Source: Fragum whitleyi
Lineage: Eukaryota; Mollusca; Bivalvia; Cardiida; Cardiidae
DNA length: 64,000 nucleotides
Assembly: GCA_948146395.1 (NCBI GenBank)
Contig: OX411547.1
Location: 59,729,566-59,793,565, forward strand
Reading direction: 5' to 3'
Part shown: piece by piece, positions 26,401 to 41,400 of the stretch
How positions within the stretch are numbered: position 1 is the first letter of the stretch
How the letters are laid out: each line of letters opens with the position of its first letter
The notes under the pieces: generated by a model
What the model was told of the DNA's origin: nothing
Seen by the model: only the letters and a program-made list of their open reading frames with translations
Database searches by the model: none
Position numbers and translations under genes: made by a program

Positions 26401-29400
26401 TTTACAGTAAGTAATACAATACTGGTTATAGAGGGAGCAGCAAAACATTTTACAGTAAGTAATGTTATAATGGTTGTAGAAGGAGCAGTGAAACATTTAA
26501 CAGTAATGTGATAATGGTTATAGAAGGAGTGGTGAAACATTTTACTGTAAGTAATGTTATAATGGTTATAGAAGGAGCAGTAAAACATTTTACAGTATGT
26601 AATGTAAAACTGGTTATAAAGGGAGCAGTGAAACATTTAACAGAATGTAATATAATACTGGTTATAGAAGGAGAGGTGATACAATATGCAGTAAGTAATG
26701 TAATATGGGTTATAGAAAGCAGTGGAAAATTTTACAGTATATAATTAATAATAGTTATAGAGGGAGCTGCAAAACAATTTACATTAATAAATGAAAAAAT
26801 GGTTATAGAAGGAGCAGTGAAATATATAACAGTAAGTAGTGTGAAAATGGTTATAGAGGGAGCGGTGAATCATTTTACAGTAAGTAATACTTGTTACAGA
26901 GGGAGCAGTGAAATATCTTACAGTAAGTAATGTGATTATGGTTATAGACAAAAAGGTGAAACTTGTTACTGTTAAAACTTCTTATAGTAATTAATGTAAT
27001 AATAGTTATAGAAGCAATGTAGATAATATCCCTTTTGTGCAATTTTTTTGTGCAAAATTAGGTATTAAAGTGTAACAATGGTTATAGAGGGAATAATGAA
27101 ACCTGTAATAGTTATAAATGTAAAGTTGGATATATAGAGGAAATAGTGAAAGTTATTACAGTAAATAATTCATAGTAAGTAATGTAAGAATGGTTTTAGA
27201 GGAAATGGCGAATCTTGTTATAGAAAGTAGTGAAATAATGTAATAATGGCTTCTATGGAAATGGTGAAACCTTGTAGAGTACATAATTTGGTTTTTGTTG
27301 AAGAGGAAATGGTGAAACTTTTTCTAGAAAGTAATTTTATGTTGGTTGTAGAGGGAATGTTGAAACTTGGTCTAGTAAGTAATGTCAACTGATGGTTTAA
27401 CAAAAAGAGTCAGAACTTTTTACAGAAAATTTCAAGTATGTTTATGGTTGCATCGTTTATAATGAACATTGTCATCGTGAGTAATGTTATCATATTTGAA
27501 TTTGAAATGGTGAAATTTGTCACAGTAAGGAATGTAATAATGGGTTTTGAGAAAATTGTAGAATTTGGCGCAGTAAGTAATTTAAATTGTATGGTTATGA
27601 AGGTTCCAAGTAGAAACTGGTACAATTCGTCGATTTTTTACTAAAACTTCGTAACTAGAGATTTTAGCAGAACACCAACGATATGTAATATGGTTATACA
27701 GTGAAAGTTGTGAATTTTGTAACAATCAAAACCCTTATCAAAAATAGAATAATATCAGAGCTAACATGGTGTTTTATTTTGCTCTTAGATATTTGTTTGT
27801 GAAAAATGTGATAGATGATAGATTAGGGTGTCACTGTGTGTTAGATAATAGATTTTAAACACTAATTTATCTAAGTTTAAGTGCAACAAAAGTTTTCGAT
27901 CACTCAATCCTGATATTTTCATGTTTGTGGGAGAGGCAGTGACTTAAACCCAATGTTACCCAATTCTACATATGGGTTGATAGGCAATAACACAAAAAAG
28001 GAAATGGGGATTTCCTTGTTTCCATTGCGGTCCTTTGATTAAAGACAGTTTAAAGGCACAAACTGCCAAATATTCTGAAACTGAGATAGAATTGCTATTA
28101 TAAAAAAGAAACTGAAACTCTGTTTCTAGAAATGCCTGAAAACTGTGATGAGATCAAGAAAACAGATGCAGCAGCTAAATCTGGGAAATACTACATCGAC
28201 CCTGATTTCGAGTCGCCCTTGGGACAAATTGAGGTAGGACATAGATGATCAGTTAATGCCTTGTGCCAAGGCTTATGTCTCACCAGTAAACCAGGGGCGC
28301 TTTTTACTAAACTTCTTACGAAAAAAATAATCTTAAGGCAAAATCACAAATTGTACCCTGGTGTTTTCATTTATTGTAAGATTCTGCCTTGCAAAATCTT
28401 ATTATACCCCCCACAACGAAGTAAGGGGGGGGGTATACTGGAATTAGGTTGTCCGTCCATCCGTCTGTCCATCCATCAGTCCATAGACATAATTTTGTGT
28501 CCCCTTCTTCTCCCACAGTTTTGGACCAATTTTGCTATCATATGAAGTTGTGCACCTGCAATTTTCATTCTGATCCATTCATTAGTTTCAGAGTTATGCC
28601 ACTTTGAACATTTTAAGGAGGGGGGGGGGGAAGTAGTCCAAATTTAAAATTTCCAAACTCAGTAACCATAAGGGGAGTTACCAAATTTGGTAAGAAACAT
28701 AATCTTGTTGTTTCTGGACTCTAACTCAAGAACTAAGCGTCCTTCAATCATGAAACTTCAAGCAAATGCTGCACATGACCTCAATATTTGTTACAAACAC
28801 ATCCTGCACTAATAGCACTTACATTTTGACAAAGCGCTGGTGGGGGGTATAAGTCCGTTCTGCAACAGTTCTAGTTAGAATCATCTTCAGAAGACGATTC
28901 AAATGAGATGATGCATGGCAAAATTGTTCTCTGAGTGACCCTCTTCCAAACTTATTCAAGAAATTTGATTCTCCCCAAAATATGGGCGTTGCATTGTGGG
29001 ACTTATTTCATTTTAAAATCTTTAAAAACTATCTCCCAAACTATTGGGCTAGTGTCATTGAGTTATCCTATACTTAAATTGATCAAGAAATTTTTATTGA
29101 CCCAGATATGGGTGTGGCAGGGTGGAGCTTATTTTTGGTTTAATTCTCATCAAAATCAATTTAAATTAGATATTAACCCTTGTCAAGCTGAACCCGGAAT
29201 ATTCCTGCTTTGGCAGGAGCTGTAGACAAATATCAGCCTGCACATAAATGCAGTCTGATGTCAGTCTACACCACCTGTTTCTCACTTTCAAACCAGAATT
29301 GTCAATAGATTGAGGTTTTCAAATAAAAATTGACTTACATTTGGTACTTTCAGTGCTTTTTGCCCTTCGATTTTGATGACGACTTTTAGCCAAAATTTAT

Positions 29401-32400
29401 TCAGCATGACAAGGGTTAGAATATGAATAGAGCATTTAATGATTTTAAAGAAATGTGAAATCAAAAACCTAATTACACTTATCTATGAATTGGCTTCCCG
29501 TCTTCCATGTGATTAGGTTTACAGTTTCATACCTTCATGAAATCAACAAATTTACTCTTCATTTCCTAATTTCTTACCACATGAATGGATATCTTGAACT
29601 TTTTAATTTTTCAAATGCTGATTTTGCATGTAAAATATTGCTCATAAAACCATATAATTTACTGGAATTTCAAGAAGATCTTCTCAGTGTGTATGTAATA
29701 GTGATGGGAAGATTAATCAATCATAATTGATAATCAGTTGGTTTTGGCTCCCTATTGTGATGATCAACTAAGAAATTTCATAATTGATTAATCAGGTCTT
29801 ATACATAAATGAAAGACATTATATTTTTTTAATGGAACTGACATAAGTTTGATGGCCCAGCATGAAACAATTGTAACTGCCTATATGTTTATAGGCAGTT
29901 ACAACTTTTTACGCTGAGCCAAGGAGTTGGTAGAAAAAAATCCGGTGGATGAGTCTTCAGGTTATGAGTTTTAACTAAACTTTCATATTCTATTCTTCAA
30001 AGGAATGATACTGGAAGTGCTGTATTAATTTCTAAGAAAATGATTGCATAATCGATCATTAGTTGATTTAATTTTCCAACTAATAAATGAATATCCATTG
30101 TGATTTGAAACTGATGCCAAACACTAGTATGTAAGTTAACTTTTATTTGTTGATTTCAGGTTTATTGTGACATGAGGGATGACTTTGGTATCACGGTTTT
30201 GGATCCAAAGATCACGAATCCGGTGCGAATGACGACAAATTTTAACAACTACACTGTCGCCTACAAACACACAGTTGAAGAGATAAAGGCTGTCATCAAT
30301 ACATCAGAATTCTGCTACCAAACTCTAAGGTAGAATAATAACCCATTATTACCAGCCCTGCATCCAGAGAGACAAACTGTTTGCAAATTTCCCCTGCTTT
30401 GCACATATGTGCACATGCAAAGTGGGATAAAATTTGCAAACAATTTGAACTGTTTTGTCACCTTGAACTCAGGGCTGATTTCCTATATATCTGTATTTAC
30501 CATACGGGACTGTTCATAGTTTATTAGAATATCTGTATTGTGACCATAAATGGGTATGGACTGTTTCATCCATGCGCACTTAGCTCCTAACTGAAGCCTA
30601 CTTGCAAAACTGTTGTCATTTTAAAGCATACATGTGCAATAAACATGCCAGATGACACTCTTTAAGGAATTTGTATCTGAAATCTGCTTTTCCTCAATTT
30701 AGCTTTTTCTGTATATCTAGAGGTCCTAGGTTTGACCCCCCCTGACGGCGGTACTCATTCTTTCCGACTATTTGTCTCTCACCAATGGGTTGATAAGCAT
30801 AGACCTATGTGAGATAGCAGCTTGAGGCTAGAAAAGGACGTAATGGTTGTACTGGTGAGAGAAATTCAAGGACTCCATTGTCAGGTGCTCCAGCTGCTGT
30901 GTCATCTCTTCATCCTCGGGTCAATATGTGGAGACCAAAATCAACTATTGGTACTGTATTTAGTGACTGAGATCACCCAAAATAGTAGCAACTGTATTAA
31001 ATTGGTTATCAAATTTGTTTTAAACCACTTTGAGGTAACCTTAAAGATACAAAAGAAGTTAACCCCAAATCAGACTCTTAAAATGAGTTGCTTGTAAATG
31101 TCATCAAAGATGACTAAAAGTCACAAAGAATAGATAGGTTTTACATTAATTTGGGTCTAAAACCTGCCCTGCATTTAGGCTGAAAATACAGTCCAAACTG
31201 TTTGCAAATAATACCCAGTTTTACATGTGTATTTGCATGCAAGCTGGTTATAATTTGCAAACAGTTTCCACCCTTTTGTCATCCGGAACACAGGTAAGTT
31301 TTAAGAGTCTTCCTGTCGTAAGTGTCCTTATTGGCTGAATCCAAATGAAGGTCTTTTTATACAGGTTCTACTGTATTTGAAGAAAGACTCTCTTATTTAA
31401 ACCCCCCACCTACAAAGTAGAGGAGGGTATATTTGTTTCACCATGTCTGTCTGTCCATCCGTCCATCCATCCATCCATCTGTCAGTCCGTAGACCTTTTT
31501 GTTTCCAGACTCTAATTCAAGAACCAAGTGACCTAGTACCTGAAACTTTAAGCCAATGCTGCTTATGACCCAAGGATTTGCCCTATTGATTTTGGGTTAC
31601 ATTGGTCAAAGATCAAGGTCACAGTTGATTTTTGTTCAATTTTCGTTTCCGGACTCTAACTCAAAAACCAAGCAACCTACAATCATGAAACTTTATGTAA
31701 ATGCTGCTTATGACCCTATAACAAGGACGTGCCCTATTATTTTTGGGTCACATAAGTCAAAGGTAAGGGTATTAGTCAGCCTTTGTTTAATTTTTTTTGT
31801 TCAACTTTACTTTCTGGACTTTATTTCGAACCAAGTGACCTACAATCATGAAAGTTTATGCAAATGCTGCTTTTGATCCAAGGAAGTGCCCTATTGTTTT
31901 TGGGTCACATAGGTCAAAGGTCAAGGTCACAGCCTTTGTTCATTTTGTGTTTCCAGACTCTAACTCAAGAACAAAGTGACCTACAATCATGGAAGGTTAT
32001 GCAAATATTGCTTATGACTCAAGATAGTGCCCTATTGTTTTGGGGTCACATAGGTTGAAGGTCAAGGTCATTGTCAACTATTGTTCAATTTTGGTTTCTG
32101 GACTCAAAAACCAAGCCACCAACATTCATGAAACTTCAAGCTAATGTTGAATATGACCTCAATATTTGTTACAAACACATCCCGCACTAATATTACTTAC
32201 ATTTTGACAAAGTGCTGGTGGGGGGGTATAAGTCCGCTCTGCGAAAATTCTAGTTGTGATCTGTCACTTGAAAAGGGACCATCTGGGAACAAGATATTTA
32301 AAAAAGAGATTGGTTTTAGAACAGGCCAACCAGAGGTAGCAAATTCTCTCACAGGAAGGTAGATTGATTATTCTAAATTTTGAAAATTACTTACATGCAA

Positions 32401-35400
32401 AAATTTTCAACTCAAGTCAGTCTGAGCAACCCAAGTCAGTCTGAGCAATCCACTTAGTTTGACACAGGTCTACACTTTACGCACTTTACAGATTGGTCCT
32501 TGTTTGGGTGATGGGTCTCATTTGTTAAAATCTTATCCTGCACTAAAGGCACTATTTTATGGACAAAGTGCTGTATCAGGGATGGGGTATTCAAAGTTCA
32601 CTTTGAAACAATTCTAGTTACATCATACAGGCACTGGCACATTGAATTTTTTAAGTACTAAACCCTGATGCCCATGATTATTGCCCATATTTAACATAGA
32701 CTTACAATATAACTTGTCAATCTAGAGGTCCTGGGCTCGATCCCTGACAGTGGCACTCATTCCTTTAAACTACTTGACTCTCACCAATGGGTGATAATCG
32801 TAGACCTATGTGAGATAGCAGCTGGAAGCTAGACAAGAATGTAATGATTGTACTGGTGTGAAAAATACCAGGGATCCATTGTTAGGTGCTCCAGCTACCG
32901 CTATATAACTGAAAAAATGTTGAAAGCGACGTAAAACCCCATTCAAACAAACAAATGATGCTCTTAATTTCAGATTCAAATGTCTCTATGGAGCACAAAT
33001 ATTGGATGGCCAAGCATACCTTGTTGATGGGAATGGAAATCATTTCACACAATGGGGAAACGCATCAACAGATAATACAGTGAGTTTTATGTTGAGCTTA
33101 GATGAAAGGGTTTTAAGCCATTCTTACAAACAAATAGTCGGCATCTGAAGCATAGCTGAAAATAACCAACACAGCCGGTGTTTAACAAATACCAATTTTA
33201 AATAAACATTTTACAGGTCCAATGCACTGACCACTGAGCCTTCTTTCAGGCTGTCTACCGATTCCTATATTCCTATTAAACTCCTATATTTTGGGTCCAA
33301 ATTCTATATTTTTAAGCACCTCCTATATTCCTATAAAACTCCTATATTTTGAAAATATTTCCTATATTTTTAGGAAAATGTATTGCCGATATATGATCAG
33401 ATAGCAAATATTGCTTTGCTTCTTTATTCTTCAGGTAATAGAATCTCTATGTCTTCCATAGCATCACCATCCTGTATACTGCTTTGGTGCACTTCATCTG
33501 TTCCTCGTCACCTGTTTGGTCACCTACAAGGCAGTTGAATAGGACACCAGCCTTTAAGGTGCCAATTCAGGTGATGATGATCATGATGATGCTCTACAGC
33601 AGCCTCCTGTCTGGACTGTGATGCTATGGAACTGAAAGGTTACTTTATTGAGACATTAATTAACATAGAAAAAGCAAGGGTGGAGGGAAGGATTGTTAGT
33701 ATAAGAGCATAGGATAAACAATTGTCACTGGAAAAACTCCTATATTTTTACTGTAAATGAGCTTAAAACTCCTATTTTTTTTAAAAAATATTCCTATTAA
33801 AACTCCTATATTTTTTAGAAGACCTGGTAGACAGCCTGTTCTTTTTCAAATATGTTGTAGATTTACATTGTGTAGACATTATATCAAAATTCGTCAGATG
33901 ATTTGTCAGAGTCATCTGCCTTTGGATGATTGGCCATATTTCAGTAAAATGTTTATACATTTTGATAGACCTAATACATTTACACAATGACTATAGCAAA
34001 ATAAATTTCTCTTTGTTTAATAACATTTGCATAATATGCCTTCAAAAGTTGAAAAAGCTCAAACTTTGGTGATTTTACAGAAAAATGAGGTCAAAAACAT
34101 TTACTCAAAAAAGCCGATGTCCATTGCTATCTTTACACAAATTTTATATTATGATTATTATATGACACATTTTTTTTCAACGCATCAACCGATTTCTTGT
34201 AATTCATTCATTAAAATTTTCTTTCTTACATATAAAGACATTTCAGAAAAGAAATCACATCTGTTACGGCGTCCACTTCTTTTTCTGGAGCATAACTCTG
34301 TCACCTTATGTCCTATTCACTTGAAACTTGGCAGTTATGTTCCTCTCATGATAATGGCATGCAGTACACAAGAACTGTTACTCTTCTTTTTATAAAGTTT
34401 TTTCTCTATGTTGTTTTCATACTTGGACATTCAGCTGTGTAACAGGCATATCTTGTGAAGAAATTGCCACATCAACGGCTGATTGCGAAACAGTTGTAAC
34501 TGCCTATAAACATATAGGCAGTTACAACTGTTTCGCACTGAGCCATCGAAATGACGTCACATTTTTTTGTTTTTAGTGTCAATGTGGTGAGATTGGATAC
34601 TGTAGAAATAGAGATTCCAAATGTAACTGTGACGGTACAGAAGAGAAAGCCATTGATGAGGGGAAAGAAATGGACAAAGAACGTCTTCCTATTTCACGAT
34701 ATGTATCCCATGTCGGTAAAGGCAGGGGAGACGTGACAATAGGGCCTGTCAAGTGTGCACCAAAGCCTCATGGTAAGGCCACCTTTTACTGGACCTACAG
34801 ATATTCTTGTGTAGATGACAACTCCTATTTAGTAGCTATGTCCATAGAGCAACCATTTTCTAAATTACGTTTCAGACAGCATTATATCAACCGCCATGCC
34901 GTCATAGGACAGTAGTAGGGCGTCAGACTATCATTCAAAAGGACCCAGATTCCTTATGGTAGCACTCATTCTTTTCGACGATTTGTCTTTTCACCAATGG
35001 GTTGATAACCATAGACCTATAATGATAATGATAATAATAATAATAAAGACTTTATTTTACGAGGCAACACAGTTGGGTTAACCCAGTCTTCCCTGTGGGC
35101 CTCTGCAATTATGTACATACATGTTGTTACAAAAGAATTAAACATCTAACTTGTCAAAAACAAAGAATTAAAGAAATTAATACATATGTACAAAACACAC
35201 AGTTGAATTTGATTTTATGCTGCTTTTGATTGCTTATAGTGAGATTTCTTGTAATTGCTATCTAAATGTAAAGAAATTGAAGTTAAGGTAGTGGAACTGC
35301 CATAGATCCGCAACACCCCGGAACCAATGAACCCCCACAATGCTGACCAATGTTTCCAAATGAAAATCATTTGGAAACCCCACCCAACACCGCCCAAGTC

Positions 35401-38400
35401 TACCGCCTCCCAGATGTCGCGGATCTACTACGGGTCCACCATCTCAAGACCAAAAAGGAAAGTTGCATTATAGTATTGATAACACTCAGCATAATGCAAA
35501 GCTATCTTTCTATGTTCAACTCTCTCTGCCATAAGCCCATAAGCCTGATGCCTTACAATCCTTTATTTTGACATATGTTTGGCGAAAAACTGTTGAAAGG
35601 CTTTAAGGGAAAAGAGCAATTTCTAATTTTTACACATTTCTCATTCTTATTTGATTCATGAATACTTTTCAGTATAGGAAAATAGTGGTATAAATACAAA
35701 TTATGATATCAGCAGCAGTACATTATTATAACAGTAATTATAGAATTACATTAAAGTATTAATATTTAAAGTATTTTTCCCACCAGAGTTCCACCAACTC
35801 AGAAAGGATGTTTTGAATTTTTGCACACTGTCAGAGTTTTTATTATACGCCGGCCGAGGCAGACGTATATTGGCGTCATCTTCTCCGTCTGTCCGTCCGT
35901 CCGTCCGTCCATCGGTCTGTCCGTCCGTCCGTCCGTCCGTACGTCCGTCCGTCCACTTTTCTTGTCAACGCAACTCCTCCTAAGTTTCTGGCTGGATCTT
36001 CTTGAAACTTGGTCAATGTTATCACCTCAATTGGTAGATGTGCATGAAGGAAGGATTTTATGGTTCGTTGATTTTTGCCTGAGTTATGCCCCTTAAAAAC
36101 TTAGTCTCTGGGGCTTGTTGCCTCAGTTATGCCCCCTTAAAATTTAGTCTCTGGGGCTTATTGAAATTGCAGCCTTGTGAATGCAACTCTTCCTAAGTTT
36201 CTGGCTGGATCTAAATCAGCTTGGTGGATAATATAACCGAAATTGGCAGATGAGCATGAAGTAAGGATTTTATGGTTCATTAATTTTACCCTAAATTATG
36301 CTCCCTTAAAACTTAGTAGCTAGGGCTTATTGAAATTGCAGCCTTTTGAACACAACTCCTCCTTACTTTTTTGTCTTTTATTTAAATGAAACTTGGTCAA
36401 TGTCATCACCATAATTTGAAGATGTACATGGATCAAGGATTTTATGGCTCATTTATTTCCCTGAATTATGCCCCCTTAAAACTTAGTGCCTGGGGCTTAT
36501 TGAAATTGCAGCCTTGTGAAGGCAACTCCTCTAAACTTTTTGTCTTGATTTAAATGAAACTTGGTCATTTTCAATTTGGTTCTGTCAAAATAAGTAGTGT
36601 CTACAATTATTTTCGTGAAACAGCAGCAGAGTGGCGGCGTATTTTGTGACGATGGCACTCTTGTTAACATTTAAAGGAATCTGGTTCCAAATTTTAGGCC
36701 CTGAATATGCTATTGATTTTCGATAAAATTCAATTCTTGGCTTTGGAATGTTAAGCTTTGAATTTGAATTTGATCTTAGATTTTTATTGGTGGTTTCAGT
36801 AAAAAGATTATTTATGTAGGTTGGAAGTACTGAATGTATGGATTTGAACATGAAAAGAGTCTTTTTGATATTATGCGATCATGAATCTTTAACCAGTGAA
36901 GTTCATTGAAAAGTTCCTCACTTTGAGTGTCAATGCTTTTGTCAAGAATTATTCTTGCAGCCCTTTTTTGGAATTTTAACAGTCTATTTATCTGTAATGA
37001 TCCACAATTACCCCAAATTATACAACAGTAGTCAATATGGGGCAAAATATAGGCATTAAAGAAGACCTTTCTGATGTCGATACTGAAATACTTCCTAATT
37101 CTGAGGAGTAAATATAATAGAGAATTACATTTTTTGATAACATTATCCACATGAATTTTCAAGGATAGTTTTTGATCAACATAAACACCTAAAAGTTTTT
37201 CTGCCTCAGAGAACTCTATTACTTGGTTTTGGAGAAATAATTTGACATTCTCATCATTTGATAAGTGGTTAGTTGGAGAAATCAACATTGCTTTGGTTTT
37301 TTATATGCCCGAAGGGTCGTATTATGTTATGGCCTCGGTCGTCCATCCGTCTGTCCATCCGTTAGCAATTTTTTGTGTGCGCGACTCCTCCTAAACTATC
37401 AATGGGAATAAGCTGAAACTACATACAATTACTCCCTATGATGTCTAGTTGTGCATAAGACCTTTGAAATTCAAATCGCTCCAGTCATTCCTGAGAAATC
37501 TTGAATTATCTGCCCTTGAATATAACAAAAATCACTGTTTTTTGTGTGCACAACTCCTCCTTAACTATCAATGGGAATGAGCTGAAACTACACACAATTA
37601 CTCCCTATGATGTCTAGTTGTGCATAAGACCTTTGAAATTCAAATCGCTCCAGTCATTCCTGAGAAATCTTGAATTATCTGCCCTTGAATATAACAAAAA
37701 TCACTGTTTTTTGTGTGCGCAACTCCTCCTAAACTATCAATGGGAATAAGCTGAAACTACACACAATTACTCCCTATGATGTCTAGTTGTGCATAAGACC
37801 TTTGAAATTCAAATCTCTCCAGTCATTCCTGAGAAATCTTGAATTATCTGCCCTTGAATATAACAAAAATCACTGTTTTTTGTGTGCGCAACTCCTCCTA
37901 AACTATCAATGGGAATAAGCTGAAACTACACACAATTACTCCCTATGATGTCTAGTTGTGCATAAGACCTTTGAAATTCAAATCGCTCCAGTCATTCCTG
38001 AGAAATCTTGAATTATCTGCCCTTGAATATAACAAAAATCACTGTTTTTTGTGTGCGCAACTCCTCCTTAACTATCAATGGGAATGAGCTGAAACTAGAC
38101 ACATTTACTTCCTTTGATGTCTAGTTGTGCATAAGACCTTTGAAATTCAAATCGCTCTAGTCAATCCTGAGAAATCTTGAATTATCTGCCCTTGAATATA
38201 ACGAAAATCACTGTATTTTGTGTGCAACTCCTCCTTCACTATTAATTGAAATGAGCTGAAACTAGACACAATTACTCTCTGATGTCTAGACTCTCTGATG
38301 TCTAGTTTTGCATAAAACTTTTTCAATTCAAAATGCTCCAGTTATTCTAGAGTTATCTTGGATTATCTGCCCTTGAGTTGATGAAAAACAAAATTTCTTG

Positions 38401-41400
38401 TCAGCTCATTTTCTCCTACATTATGGATGGGAATGAAAGGAAACTTGCCATAATGACTCTGTAGTTTGTCTTTTTGTGCTTAGGACTAAATACATTTTCA
38501 TATTTAAATGTTATGGCACCAGTTGTCTGTCTGTCTGTTTGCAATATTTTTAGCTATCATTCAAGCTCACGTTACTGACAAGCCAAGGCTACTGACAAGC
38601 CCCTTCGGGCGTATATGCGCCGCTCTGCGAAGCTCTTGTTAAATAGGAGATTTATACCGTTTTCCAGAAATCCAGTCTGTTTGACCCACTACATTTTTAC
38701 CTTTATCTTCTGAGCAGTGTGTTCAAACCAAATTATGTGTTTTCAAACACCGAAGAAACAGCCTTTTCAGTCACAATCTACAAACTTTGTTTTTATCTTA
38801 TTTACTTTTCGACAAATAGAGAAGAGGCTAATACAAATTTTGATGTAATTTTCGCTTTTAGTAATTACCAGTTAGTAAATCAATGTTTATTACAAGATTT
38901 TCGGTTGAGTAAAGGAGTTGAAACGTACAATAGGTTAACTGTACAATAAATTTGTAGCACTTACAATATTACTGCTCTGATTTTTTTCTCGAACGGTCAT
39001 TTACCAGTTGTAGGGCTGACTGTCAATCAAATTCTGTTATGATTATCACTTGGACAAAACCCATGCGTAAATTCAGACCACGTGGTAGATGCAAATGGAC
39101 ATCGTCTGCTTGAAATGTGTCAATTAAGTTGTTTGTCATTGGTCAATGGTCGTCTGCACTCTGACAGGCAGCGTGGGAAGTCTACTGGTGGAATGAGTAC
39201 TGTTGACTATGTGTTAACAAATAGAAATAATTTTGTAATTTTGAAATATTTGATTTCAATGAGCACTCTGATCACGCTCCAATCCTATTTTCAATAAATT
39301 CAAATTTGAGTATGAAGAAAAATTATTCAACAACAAATAAACCGACAAAAACATACGATAAACTGATATAGGATAGCAGTAAGAGCGATCTATTTTTAGA
39401 ATAACTCATGAATAATCATAGAGTGCTGCTAGATTTAATCGATTGGTCAGAAACCAAAGATATGAATAGCATAGTTGCCGATTTCACGTTTTTCTTGAGG
39501 GAAAATGCATTTATAGTATTTGGGAAAACCCAATGCTTGAAAAACAAACATGTTGGTAATCAAAATTGTAAATAGTTTAATGAAAAATGTTTTGTTGCTA
39601 AACAGGCTTTTAAACTCTAGAGAGAGGAATAATATTAACAGACAAGCTTTTAGCTTGGCGTGTGCTCATTATAACAACGTAAAAAAATCTGCTAAGAAAA
39701 AATTTAGACTAGCAGAGGGCTATTGAATCAGCAAATTTTCAAAATCGGACCCACAAGGTTGGATGAGCTGGCGATGTCCTCGAAAAGATGGAGTGTTAAG
39801 ACAAAAAACTCACAAATTGGGCAAATATTTTACCAACTTTTATTGTCCAAATTTGAGCCCTTTTGATTGGTGAACTATTGCACTATCCCAGCCTCTCAAT
39901 GATGTCCGATTTACAGTGCTGACAGCACTTTGATTGAGGATTTGGTACCATTGCATTACTGTTACACCAATTTTCAATTATATTCAAACTAGTTTGAAGA
40001 GATGTACAGACTTCAGTTACTGAATTACCAGTAACACTCACAGTTGTATCATCAGCAAATAAATCTGTTGAAGAGACACTTAAGTACAGAGGCAAGTCAT
40101 TGATATAAAGAATAAAGAGAATTGGGCCCATCACAGACCCCTGTGGTACTCCAGACTGTATATCACAAGATTATAATTTACCTCCAATAGACACTTGTTG
40201 GGTTCTGTTCAAGAGATAAGATTTAAACCAATTTAGAGTATCATTTTTAACTCTATATTGAGTCAATTTTTTTAAGAGAAGGGAGTGATTGATAAGATCA
40301 AAAGCCTTTGTGAGATAAAAAAAAAACAGTGCCTACTACTTCTTTATTGTTAATGGCTTCAATCCATGAATCAATGATAGAAGTGAGAGCAGTCTCACAA
40401 GAGTGATTACTTCTAAAACCAGATTGGTTTTGGTGGATCAGTGAATTTTCCTCTAAGTATGCTTTGAAATTGTCACTCACATGACGTTCCAGAATTTTTG
40501 ATAAGACAGGTAGAATTGAAATAGGACGATAATTACTGACATCAGATTTATCACCCTTTTTGTAAATAGGAATGACTTTAGCTTTTTTAAAAACTGAAGG
40601 ATATTTGCTATTTTGGATACTTTGATTAAAAATATAAGTAATTGGTTTTGCAATAACCTTGCACTAATTTTCAGAAACCTAGGTCCTATGCCATCAAGTC
40701 CTATGTGGGAAAGCAGCTGGAGACTAGGAAAGGATGTAATGGTAGTGCTGGTGTGAGAAATACCAGGGGGCTCAAGTTGCCACTATATAACTGAAAGATT
40801 GTTGAAAGCAGCATAAAATCCCATTCAAACAAAGAAACAGCATTATCTCATAAAAACTGGATTTTTTGCTAAAAAATCATTGTTCCAAATTGGCTGTCAA
40901 GTAACTGGACCTGAAGGTCTGAACAATTATTGTAGATTAAAATTTAGACCTATAGTGGAGCAGTTTGATCGAGGTTTACAGCATTTGCCTTTTGAATAGA
41001 TTAATTTGGATGCATTATCGATAGGAGATCGAATTGCTCAGAATTTTGAACAATATTTGTTTGTCTTTAGGGTGTCTAATTTTTTTTTGTTGAGGTTTTT
41101 GGTTGAACTCCTCAGTGGTTTTCAACCTCTATAGATTTGAGCCTGTGTATGAGATTTCCAACAAAATCAAATATCAAGGGTTCAGTGCAAGAGTGTACTA
41201 AGTGTATATACATTGTATGTGCACTTAGTATACCCTTGCACTGAACCCTGGATATGCGCAAAGCAAAGACTCAGACCAGCCTATGCATGTGCACAATCTG
41301 ACCAGAGTCTTCACTATGCATTTAGTATATGAATAAGGTCTCAAAATATCTGTAGATCATCAGGTAACTTTATATTTTCAGTTTCTGTCTGTCTACGGCT

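Noticed and set aside
25528..26744. Long repetitive reading frames on both strands (16-residue periodic peptides)
   Set aside because: They are by-products of a 47/48-bp minisatellite in an intron; frames break whenever the unit is 47 bp and no start, splice or domain signal supports them.
24822..27420. CRISPR-like array
   Set aside because: The repeats are contiguous without unique spacers, in a eukaryotic intron, and derive from the adjoining exon.
24822..27420. Recursive splice sites (TTTTACAGTAAGT in each unit)
   Set aside because: A recursive site needs CAG directly followed by GTAAGT; here the two motifs share one G, so acceptor and donor cannot both be used.
28130..34772. Fibrillar collagen C-propeptide (COLFI) or a classic fibrinogen C domain instead of a Caspr-type module
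   Set aside because: The N-terminal C...I-D-P...[VH]YC[DE]M part is shared, but no collagen repeat is present and the C-x-C-G / C-N-C-D / L-P-V / G-P-L-K-C half fits the Caspr type better.
36585..37288. An independent minus-strand gene
   Set aside because: The motifs are those of a LINE reverse transcriptase C-terminus, frameshifted and cut by other elements.
39082..39297. A separate small + strand gene
   Set aside because: It is the end of a LINE endonuclease domain followed by frameshifted H-S-D-H-A-P-I.
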